Shown: piece by piece, positions 24,763-30,187 of the stretch
How the letters are laid out: each line of letters opens with the position of its first letter
How positions within the stretch are numbered: position 1 is the stretch's first letter
Source: an uncultured Acholeplasma sp.
GTDB taxonomy: Bacteria > Bacillota_I > Bacilli_A > Acholeplasmatales > Acholeplasmataceae
NCBI GenBank assembly: GCA_937934685.1
Contig: CALGYU010000043.1
Coordinates: 1 to 30,187 of the forward strand
Direction of reading: 5' to 3'
DNA length: 30,187 nucleotides
The notes under the pieces: generated by a model
What the model was told of the DNA's origin: nothing
Database searches by the model: none
Seen by the model: the letters and a program-made list of their open reading frames with translations, nothing else
Program-made: the position numbers and the translations under genes

Positions 24763-25809
24763 ATGAAAGCATTACAAAATATGGAACGTATACAAGTTAA
24801 TCATGAAGTAATGCTTTTATTGCTTTCAGTTTATGAATCTAAAGGCAAAGAGTTTTACTATGATGACTTATTTAGCAGAGATCTTTCTGTTTTTGAAAGA
24901 AAAGTTGCTGAAGAAAACATTTACTTTATTGGCAAAATCTTTAACTTTGATTTAACAGACAGTCGCTTAAAACTTTTAGCTAAAAAAGATTTACTGGCAA
25001 AAAATAAAGCAGAACAACTTTATTTAAACATTAAGCACGCTTTAGTTTTAATCCAAAGTAATCCAAAAGAATTTGAGTTATTAACCAATGAAATCATTGA
25101 TCTAACGAAACTTCTAGCTGAAAAAACTGACCCAATTAAATTTAACACCTATAAAGTAGATCCAACTGAACTCATACTGACTCATAAAAAAGAGAAATCT
25201 AAAAGAGAAGATTTAGATCAGCTCATAGAAATGTTTGAAAAACAATTAAAACTGAAACAATTTGAATTATCACAACTGATTTCTAATTTCTATGTTGATT
25301 TTATTAACATGAATATTTTTAGTGATAAAAACGATTTGATTGGTTTAATATTGTTATATGCTTTAATTTTAAAAAACTTTAACGTTTTTAAATATGTAAG
25401 CTTTTTTAAATATTTTAATGAAATTAAAGAAATATGGGGAAAAGGCTTAGATCAAGCCACTTATTATTGGTCCACCAATTATCCTCAAACAGGTATTTTA
25501 AGTCGTGTTTTAGTCGATTTACTTATTGATTCATATATTGAAGTCGATGAATTTGCATATGAGTATGCGTTTGAAAAAAGTTTAAATAAATCAGACAACA
25601 TAGAAAACACTATATTAAAAGGAAAAGAAATTTTCACCAAAGAAGATATTAGAAAAGCGCACCCAACAGTCTCTGAAGCAACCATAGATAGAACCCTTAA
25701 AAGACTTAAAGATGAAAACATCATTAGACCGCTAGGAAAAGGAAGAAGTAGTCAATGGATGCGTATTGTTGAATCAAGAAATAAAACCCAACAACTATCA
25801 TTATTTTAA
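24763..25809 (+). CDS. Degenerate Fic-domain protein with C-terminal winged helix
   Basis: This 348-residue soluble protein appears to have a Fic-type architecture: an N-terminal helical region (1-125), a flap-like segment (FNTYKVDPTELILTH, 127-141), a Fic-like helical core (150-260) and a C-terminal winged helix (290-335). The last has the form seen at the end of many Fic proteins (FTKEDIRKAHPTVSEATIDR, then GKGRSSQW). Where active enzymes have HPFxDGNGRxxR, this protein has N184-I-F-S-D-K-N-D-L: Phe186, Asp188 and Asn190 remain, but the catalytic His, both Gly and the Arg are lost. AMP transfer is therefore unlikely, and it may be a DNA-binding regulator. It has the ribosome site AAGGAG, is last in the parE unit and ends at a terminator. 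The Fic assignment is by eye and needs structure or profile support. Confidence 0.65.
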   Translation: MKALQNMERIQVNHEVMLLLLSVYESKGKEFYYDDLFSRDLSVFERKVAEENIYFIGKIFNFDLTDSRLKLLAKKDLLAKNKAEQLYLNIKHALVLIQSNPKEFELLTNEIIDLTKLLAEKTDPIKFNTYKVDPTELILTHKKEKSKREDLDQLIEMFEKQLKLKQFELSQLISNFYVDFINMNIFSDKNDLIGLILLYALILKNFNVFKYVSFFKYFNEIKEIWGKGLDQATYYWSTNYPQTGILSRVLVDLLIDSYIEVDEFAYEYAFEKSLNKSDNIENTILKGKEIFTKEDIRKAHPTVSEATIDRTLKRLKDENIIRPLGKGRSSQWMRIVESRNKTQQLSLF

Positions 25810-25812
25810 AAC

Positions 25813-25852
25813 AAAAAAAACAGAAATGACTATTAATCATTTCTGTTTTTTT
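25813..25852. terminator. Bidirectional terminator between the Fic-like gene and gpmI
   Basis: Arms 25814-25829 and 25837-25852 are perfectly complementary over 16 bp (core ACAGAAATGA/TCATTTCTGT) with a 7-nt loop. A and T runs at the ends serve both convergent genes. Confidence 0.9.
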
Positions 25853-25873
25853 ATAGAGTTCGTATCAGTAATG

Positions 25874-27400
25874 TTATTTTAAAATCAATGATTTTCCTGT
25901 CATTTCAGCTGGTTTTTTAACACCAAGTAAATCTAACATCGTTGGAGCAACATCACATAAAGCTCCTTTTGAAAGTTCGATGCCTTTTTTAGTAACAATA
26001 ACAGGCACTAAGTTAGTTGTATGAGCAGTATGAGGATTATTGTATTCATCTCTCATTTTTTCAGCATTACCGTGGTCTGCTAAAACAATTGCAGTACCGC
26101 CAATCGATAAAATCGCCTCAACAACTTCCTTAACACAAGCATCAGTTACCTCAACAGACTTAACCGTTGCTGGAATAGAACCTGTATGACCAACCATATC
26201 AGGGTTAGCAAAGTTTAAAATCATCGTATCATATGCTTCAGATAAAATTGCTTTAACCGCTTTATCTTTAACTTCATAAGCACTCATTTCAGGTTTTAAA
26301 TCATAAGTTGCTACTTTAGGAGAATCCACTAAAATACGGTCAGCACCTTTTAAATCCATTTCCTTACCGCCGTCAAAAAAGAAAGTAACGTGAGCATATT
26401 TCTCAGTCTCGGCAGATCTAAATTGTTTTAACCCATTATCAGCAATCACTTCACCATAAATATTTTTTAAATCTTGTAAAGGGAATGCGATTTCTCCTTT
26501 AACGCTTGCATTATAATGCATCATTGAAACAAAGAAAATATCGTTTAAAGGTTTATCATAAACAAAAGCTGCTTTACCTTCAGATTGATATAATTTAGTT
26601 CCTTCAGGATTTGAAACAGCAGTTGCCATTCTAATTGCTCTATCTGGTCTAAAGTTAGCAAAAATCACCGCATCATGATCACCAATTAACCCATTTGAAT
26701 CCACCACAAAAGGTTTAATGAATTCATCGGTTAAATCATGCTCATAAGCATCATTGATACCTTCTACAGCAGAAGCAAAAGAAGCACCTTTTCCTAAAAC
26801 CATCGCATCATAAGCAACATTTAAACGATCCCAGTTATTATCTCTATCCATTGCATAATATCTACCAGAAACAGTTGAAACGTTTATGCCATAATTTACC
26901 AAATCAGTTACATAACCTAAACCTGATTTTTGAGGCGTATCTCTACCATCAGTAAAAGCATGTAAATAGGTATGATCTTTAAGCCCATTGGCTTTAGCAA
27001 TATCATATAATGCTTTAATGTGGGTTGTATAAGAGTGAACACCACCATCAGAAACTAGTCCTAAAATATGCAGTTTACTATGATTCTTTTTAACATGAGC
27101 TACTGCATCTAAAAACGCTTGATTCTTATAAAAAGAACCATCTTTGATTGCGACATTAATTCTGGTTAAAGATTGATACACAACTCTACCAGCACCTAAG
27201 TTTAAATGTCCTACTTCACTATTACCCATTTGTCCTTCTGGAAGACCAACAGCTTCTCCACTGGCTTCTAAAGTACTATTTGGATAAGTTTCCATTAGAT
27301 AATCTAAATAAGGAGTTTTTGCTAAAGTGACAGCATTACTGTCAGATGGTTCTCCTAAACCTAGTCCATCCATAATAATTAATCCTACAAATTTTTTCAT
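25874..27400 (-). CDS. gpmI: 2,3-bisphosphoglycerate-independent phosphoglycerate mutase
   Basis: GpmI interconverts 3- and 2-phosphoglycerate in lower glycolysis, just before enolase, using two Mn2+ ions. The 508-residue protein has alkaline-phosphatase fold metal ligands: DGLGLGEPSDSNA at the N-terminus and LADHGNAEKM and PHTAHTTN at the C-terminus. The phosphorylated nucleophile is S61 in GQMGNSEVGHLNLGAGR. Two ATGs are adjacent (27403 and 27400 on the minus strand). The ribosome site GAGGTG is 2 nt from the first and 5 nt from the second, so I chose the second. It is transcribed alone towards a shared terminator. The next glycolytic gene, eno, lies 2.3 kb away in the opposite direction. 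Confidence 0.96.
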   Translation of the reverse strand: MKKFVGLIIMDGLGLGEPSDSNAVTLAKTPYLDYLMETYPNSTLEASGEAVGLPEGQMGNSEVGHLNLGAGRVVYQSLTRINVAIKDGSFYKNQAFLDAVAHVKKNHSKLHILGLVSDGGVHSYTTHIKALYDIAKANGLKDHTYLHAFTDGRDTPQKSGLGYVTDLVNYGINVSTVSGRYYAMDRDNNWDRLNVAYDAMVLGKGASFASAVEGINDAYEHDLTDEFIKPFVVDSNGLIGDHDAVIFANFRPDRAIRMATAVSNPEGTKLYQSEGKAAFVYDKPLNDIFFVSMMHYNASVKGEIAFPLQDLKNIYGEVIADNGLKQFRSAETEKYAHVTFFFDGGKEMDLKGADRILVDSPKVATYDLKPEMSAYEVKDKAVKAILSEAYDTMILNFANPDMVGHTGSIPATVKSVEVTDACVKEVVEAILSIGGTAIVLADHGNAEKMRDEYNNPHTAHTTNLVPVIVTKKGIELSKGALCDVAPTMLDLLGVKKPAEMTGKSLILK

Positions 27401-27429
27401 CATATCACCTCTATAAAGTTTCCTTCTTT

Positions 27430-27435
27430 ATTATA
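27430..27435 (-). promoter_or_regulatory. Candidate -10 element for gpmI
   Basis: TATAAT on the minus strand, 30 bp upstream of the gpmI start. No convincing -35 hexamer is visible. Confidence 0.45.
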
Positions 27436-27487
27436 CAATAAAAACACACAAAAAGGGTATACTAAGAAAAATGATTTTACTATTAGA

Positions 27488-27524
27488 TAGACAAAGAAAC
27501 CTCTTTTTAGTATAATACTAAAAA
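27488..27524 (+). promoter_or_regulatory. Promoter overlapped by a 21-bp perfect palindrome
   Basis: TAGACA (27488-27493), 17 bp, TATAAT (27511-27516). The palindrome TTTTTAGTAT-A-ATACTAAAAA (27504-27524) is centred on the -10 element, as expected of an operator, though AT-rich promoters can be palindromic by chance. Confidence 0.55.
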
Positions 27525-27538
27525 AAAGGAGATATTAT

Positions 27539-27844
27539 ATGAAAAAATATTTTTTACCTTTAGAAGAAAAGGATGCAGCAAGTATCCTTAAGCTTTTAGC
27601 GCCAATTATAAAAATTGTGATGATGGTGATAAGCGTTATTTTAGGATTAGCTCTTATTATTAGTGGATTTGCAACTGGAGATGCGGGAATAGCATTATCA
27701 AGCATTATTGCAGGACTTCTAAATTTTGCTATTGGTCTAGTTCTGGCAGTTTTAGTAGAAGCACTTATTTTAGGCTTTTCAATCATTGTTAAAAATAACT
27801 ATAAAGATGAAGTAAAAGAATTAGAAACAACAGAAGAAAACTAG
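27539..27844 (+). CDS. Small membrane protein, unknown (DUF4282-like topology)
   Basis: This 101-residue protein has two membrane helices (about 21-44 and 53-82) joined by a short Gly/Asp turn (GFATGDAG) and an acidic C-terminal tail (KDEVKELETTEEN). I do not recognise it with confidence; the compact two-helix form with small residues recalls DUF4282-type proteins. It has the clear ribosome site AAAGGAG, its own promoter and a terminator, so it is a single-gene unit. Function unknown. Confidence 0.75.
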   Translation: MKKYFLPLEEKDAASILKLLAPIIKIVMMVISVILGLALIISGFATGDAGIALSSIIAGLLNFAIGLVLAVLVEALILGFSIIVKNNYKDEVKELETTEEN

Positions 27845-27849
27845 TAGAG

Positions 27850-27882
27850 AAAGAAACACTTTATCAAAGGTGTTTCTTTTTT
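27850..27882 (+). terminator. Terminator of the small membrane-protein gene
   Basis: AAAGAAACAC (27850-27859) and GTGTTTCTTT (27870-27879) form a 10-bp stem. The loop can extend the pairing by three more A-T pairs with one bulge. T residues follow. Confidence 0.8.
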
Positions 27883-27888
27883 ATATCC

Positions 27889-27916
27889 TTAGATGAAAAA
27901 AAAGAGTGAATATGAT
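27889..27916 (+). promoter_or_regulatory. Candidate promoter of the polytopic membrane-protein gene
   Basis: TTAGAT (27889-27894), 16 bp, TATGAT (27911-27916). Both boxes are imperfect. Confidence 0.35.
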
Positions 27917-27944
27917 AAAATCAAGGTAAGAAAAGAGTGATACT

Positions 27945-28694
27945 ATGGAAAAGAAAATGATTTATAAAAATTTTTTCATCCCAACTTTAAGTTATTTATT
28001 TATATGTAGTGCAATGTATGTACTTATAGAGCTTAGAGTATTTAATGAAACAATCAATATTTTTTTATCAGGCAGCTTTTTAGCTATCGGAATAATACCA
28101 ATCATCGCTTTTATGATAACAACTAAAAAACTAGAACTTAAAATGGATATCAAACGATATTATACCTTTTTAGGGGTCTTTTTCTTATTGCCAATCATTC
28201 TAATGTATACCATCAAACAAAACATTTGGATTACGATCCTCGCGGCATTAAGTTTGATTCTCTCAGCAGCAATAACTTTAATAGTCAATAAAGAACTGGC
28301 TCAAAGTAAAGAAAAAATAACTAATATCCTTCATGAAATCCCTAAAAACATCACCACCAGAAAAATCATCACAAGCCTTTTTATTTTCTCCTATATCATA
28401 ATGAATCTATGGTATGGATGGATAAAACCAACGTATATAACCATTGAAAGCTGGCCTTATGAATTAACCTTTATTGCAATCATTACATTATGTGTTATCT
28501 ATTTTGAATACCAAAAAGCTAAATATCTACCTAGTAAATCAAACTACTTGATCACTATTTTATTACTCATCTTATACATGGTCATCCCTAATTTATACGT
28601 AACAAACTGGTCTAATTTTATTTCCTATACCATAATTCAAGTCGTAGCGTATTACTCATTAGAACTCTTGGGTTATGATCAATTTAAGTCATAA
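27945..28694 (+). CDS. Polytopic membrane protein, unknown function
   Basis: This 249-residue protein has about eight hydrophobic segments, roughly at 10-27, 34-58, 70-88, 93-113, 137-157, 170-187, 198-217 and 220-240. It has almost no conserved-looking polar motif within the helices, apart from the aromatic-rich segment LWYGWIKPTYI (about 154-164). I do not recognise the family. It could be a lipid- or metabolite-related membrane protein, but nothing in the sequence or neighbours says so. The ribosome site AAGAGTGAT is moderate. No terminator is visible after it; the ribU promoter begins about 12 nt past its stop. Confidence 0.75.
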   Translation: MEKKMIYKNFFIPTLSYLFICSAMYVLIELRVFNETINIFLSGSFLAIGIIPIIAFMITTKKLELKMDIKRYYTFLGVFFLLPIILMYTIKQNIWITILAALSLILSAAITLIVNKELAQSKEKITNILHEIPKNITTRKIITSLFIFSYIIMNLWYGWIKPTYITIESWPYELTFIAIITLCVIYFEYQKAKYLPSKSNYLITILLLILYMVIPNLYVTNWSNFISYTIIQVVAYYSLELLGYDQFKS

Positions 28695-28705
28695 CTATAT
28701 AATTC

Positions 28706-28733
28706 TTGCAAAACAAACATATCATGCTATAAT
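28706..28733 (+). promoter_or_regulatory. Promoter of the FMN riboswitch-ribU transcript
   Basis: TTGCAA (28706-28711), 16 bp and TGCTATAAT, an extended -10 (TATAAT at 28728-28733). The transcript would start near 28740, about 10 nt before the first riboswitch helix. Confidence 0.75.
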
Positions 28734-28748
28734 AAAATCATAACTTAA

Positions 28749-28857
28749 TCATCTTCGGGGCGGAGTGAAATTCTCCACCGGCAGTATAGTCTGCGAGCCA
28801 AAAGGCATGAACTAGTGAAATTCTAGTACCGACAGTTAGAGTCTGGATGAGAGAAGA
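28749..28857 (+). ncRNA. FMN riboswitch (RFN element)
   Basis: This is an FMN-sensing RNA aptamer. All conserved RFN blocks appear in order: TCATC of the closing helix, TTCGGGGCGGAGTGAAATTC, the hairpin ending CCACCGGC, GTCTGCGAGCC, AACTAGTGAAATTCTAGTACCGACAGT, and GTCTGGATGAGAGAAG. The closing helix pairs TCATC (28749-28753) with GATGA (28846-28850). It lies upstream of a riboflavin-transporter gene, with a terminator between, so FMN binding should stop transcription early. Very confident. Confidence 0.96.
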
Positions 28858-28884
28858 AAAACGTTTTTTTTAAGCGTCTTTTTT

Positions 28885-28921
28885 TAGTTGTCCGAAGTGA
28901 TTATGGGCAACTATTTTTTTT
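28885..28921 (+). terminator. Riboswitch expression-platform terminator
   Basis: TAGTTGTCC (28885-28893) pairs with GGGCAACTA (28905-28913) in a 9-bp stem with one wobble and an 11-nt loop, followed by eight T residues. An alternative imperfect hairpin joins AAGAAAAACG (28854-28863 region) to CGTCTTTTTT (about 28875-28884) and may be the competing structure. Confidence 0.85.
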
Positions 28922-28945
28922 AAAAAAAGAAACAAGGAGATGCGT

Positions 28946-29575
28946 ATGAAAAACAAATACAAATTAAAAAAAATCGTCTACACCATATCACTTTCAGCCA
29001 TTGCACTAATCGTTAGTTTAATTGAAATCCCTATTCCACTAGCCGTTGGATTTAAACTAGATTTAAGTGAGGTGGTCGTCTTAGTATCCTACTTGATCTT
29101 AGGATTTAATGGAGCCTTAACCGTCATTGGATTTAGATCATTAACCAGAAGATTATTTCGCGGCTTTGATCCTATGAATTTATTTGGAGAAGGCATCGCA
29201 ATTGTTGCGTCATTAGTTATCTTAATCACATACATCATCATCAAGAAAATCAAAAAAGACCAACAAAAACCACTATTTATTGATACACCAATACAAATTA
29301 ATCTCATTAAACCTAAAGATTGGATCATTATTCCAATAGTCCTATCTTTAAGCTTAGGTATCTTTTTAACCATTTTCCACGTTGCTTTAACACCAACCAT
29401 TTTAGGTCTAATTACAACCGGCAAACCATTAATTCAGTATAATCATTTTTTTGATTATTTATGGCAAGCACTCATTATGGTAGGAAGCTATATTCCCTTA
29501 AACTTTGTCAAAGGGGTTGCTACAGGAATTATCTTTTTATATTTAAAACCAAGACTAGAACAAATCGAGTATTAA
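28946..29575 (+). CDS. ribU: Riboflavin ECF transporter substrate-binding component, RibU type
   Basis: RibU is the membrane S-component that binds riboflavin and works with the shared ECF energising module (EcfT and two ATPases), which is not in this window. The 209-residue protein has about six membrane helices. The N-terminal helix region IALIVSLIEIPIP and the GFKLDLSEVVVLVSYLILG segment are typical of ECF S-components. The FMN riboswitch upstream makes riboflavin the substrate with good confidence. The ATG at 28940 overlaps the ribosome site AAGGAG (28934-28939); the ATG at 28946 is 6 nt past it and is preferred. It has a charged cytoplasmic loop around 100-125 (KKIKKDQQKP). Confidence 0.88.
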   Translation: MKNKYKLKKIVYTISLSAIALIVSLIEIPIPLAVGFKLDLSEVVVLVSYLILGFNGALTVIGFRSLTRRLFRGFDPMNLFGEGIAIVASLVILITYIIIKKIKKDQQKPLFIDTPIQINLIKPKDWIIIPIVLSLSLGIFLTIFHVALTPTILGLITTGKPLIQYNHFFDYLWQALIMVGSYIPLNFVKGVATGIIFLYLKPRLEQIEY

Positions 29576-29593
29576 GCAACAAAAAAAGAAAAA

Positions 29594-29608
29594 TAGAAAG
29601 CGTTTTCA
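29594..29608 (+). promoter_or_regulatory. Candidate cre (CcpA) site upstream of eno
   Basis: TAGAAAGCGTTTTCA matches the Firmicute catabolite-responsive consensus WTGNAANCGNWNNCW at all but one position. It lies about 36 bp upstream of the likely eno -10, a placement seen for CcpA-activated genes. No CcpA gene is in this window. Confidence 0.45.
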
Positions 29609-29643
29609 ATTTATGATGTCTTTTATAATTATATAAAATAGAG

Positions 29644-29649
29644 TATAAT
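29644..29649 (+). promoter_or_regulatory. -10 element of the eno promoter
   Basis: TATAAT, 44 bp before the eno ATG. A second TATAAT lies at 29624-29629; with that one the cre-like site would overlap the -35 and imply repression instead. Confidence 0.5.
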
Positions 29650-29693
29650 AAAAGAGGAAAATAAACCGGTAAAAAAAATAAGGAGTGAATATA

Positions 29694-30187
29694 ATGCCAT
29701 TTATTACGAATGTATATGCAAGAGAAGTACTTGACTCACGTGGTAACCCAACCATCGAAGTTGAAGTTATGACACAATCAGGAGCTTTTGGACGTGCTTT
29801 AGTACCATCAGGAGCATCAACAGGTGAACACGAAGCAGTAGAATTAAGAGACGGAGACAAATCACGTTTCTTAGGAAAAGGTGTTTTAAAAGCTGTAAAT
29901 AACGTTAATGAAGTGATTGCGCCAGAAGTTATTGGATTTGATGTAACAGACCAATTAGGTGTAGACAGATTATTAATCGAGCTTGACGGCACTAAAAACA
30001 AATCTAAATTAGGAGCAAACGCTATTTTAGGTGTATCAATTGCTGTTGCAAGAGCAGCTGCAGATTTATTAAACGTAGAATTATACCAATACTTAGGTGG
30101 ATTTAACGCAAAACAATTACCAGTACCAATGATGAATATTGTAAACGGTGGAGCACACTCAGATGCACCAATCGATTTCCAAGAATT
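29694..30187 (+). CDS. eno: Enolase, 5' part (gene runs off the window)
   Basis: Enolase converts 2-phosphoglycerate to phosphoenolpyruvate. The first 164 residues are present, and the reading frame is open to the window edge. The N-terminal domain shows VYAREVLDSRGNPTIEVEV, the catalytic loop SGASTGEHEAVELRD, LGANAILGVSIAVARAAA, and the start of the barrel with NIVNGGAHSDAPIDFQE, all diagnostic. The missing part should hold the Mg2+ ligands and catalytic lysines. The ribosome site AAGGAG lies 9 nt before the ATG. The long spacer to ribU contains the promoter and a cre-like site. The truncation is due only to the end of the window. Confidence 0.97.
   Translation, partial: MPFITNVYAREVLDSRGNPTIEVEVMTQSGAFGRALVPSGASTGEHEAVELRDGDKSRFLGKGVLKAVNNVNEVIAPEVIGFDVTDQLGVDRLLIELDGTKNKSKLGANAILGVSIAVARAAADLLNVELYQYLGGFNAKQLPVPMMNIVNGGAHSDAPIDFQE

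Noticed and set aside
1..30187. UGA read as tryptophan (Mycoplasma code)
   Set aside because: trmL, the MATE gene and rluF end naturally at TGA at family-normal lengths, and tryptophans are TGG throughout.
1..30187. tRNA, rRNA, CRISPR, insertion sequences or prophage
   Set aside because: I found no cloverleaf, repeat-spacer array, transposase or phage gene on either strand; all longer intervals are accounted for by housekeeping genes.

Overview
The window is AT-rich chromosomal DNA from a low-GC Firmicutes/Tenericutes-type bacterium. I think the source is most likely Acholeplasma or a close relative. The reasons are very low GC, strong AAGGAG or GGTGAT ribosome sites, no cell-wall genes, salvage- and import-based metabolism (niacin, nucleosides, riboflavin), and UGA read as a stop: several genes end in TGA and every tryptophan I checked is TGG, unlike Mycoplasma and Spiroplasma. 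The assignment is inference from content, not from a database match. I see no rRNA, tRNA, CRISPR array, insertion sequence, phage gene or attachment site.

Layout. 78-1752: a small P-loop kinase and an orphan PTS IIC-like permease, convergent with cls (cardiolipin synthase). 3362-7441: a tight operon of pncB (niacin salvage), a MATE exporter, trmL (tRNA wobble methylation) and a hemolysin III/TrhA-type membrane protein. 7515-8690: ackA with its own promoter and terminator. 8751-10738: an RlmD-family rRNA methyltransferase with an eroded SAM site, then a Crp/Fnr-family regulator. 10832-13058: an SmtB/CzrA-type metal sensor and a P1B-4 metal-export ATPase behind a consensus promoter that carries its operator. 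13111-16551: rluF, a membrane-anchored alpha/beta hydrolase with an MscS channel, and a flavodoxin-fold NAD(P)H oxidoreductase. 16674-17376: two small unknown membrane proteins, the first made of a tandem duplication. 17638-25809: plsY divergent from a four-gene unit of parE, parC, a TGS/uridine-kinase fusion and a degenerate Fic-domain protein. 25874-30187: gpmI, two unknown membrane proteins, an FMN riboswitch controlling a RibU-type riboflavin transporter, and the 5' part of eno.

Functionally this is core energy and housekeeping metabolism: lower glycolysis (gpmI, eno), acetate-linked ATP formation (ackA), phospholipid synthesis (plsY, cls), topoisomerase IV (parE/parC), RNA modification (trmL, rluF, RlmD-like), cofactor salvage (pncB, ribU) and metal export. 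Almost every unit ends in a recognisable intrinsic terminator, and many start at an extended -10 promoter (TGNTATAAT).

The observations most worth following are: a Fic-fold protein that has lost its catalytic motif but keeps a C-terminal winged helix, encoded with a nucleoside kinase; an RlmD homologue with intact Fe-S and catalytic cysteines but no recognisable SAM motif; a ParC with phenylalanine at the classic quinolone-resistance serine; a membrane protein built from an exact 237-nt duplication with an apparent ATC start; and a six-codon leader ORF overlapping the start of plsY. None of these amounts to a clearly new multi-gene system; the Fic-like protein is the best candidate for undescribed biology.
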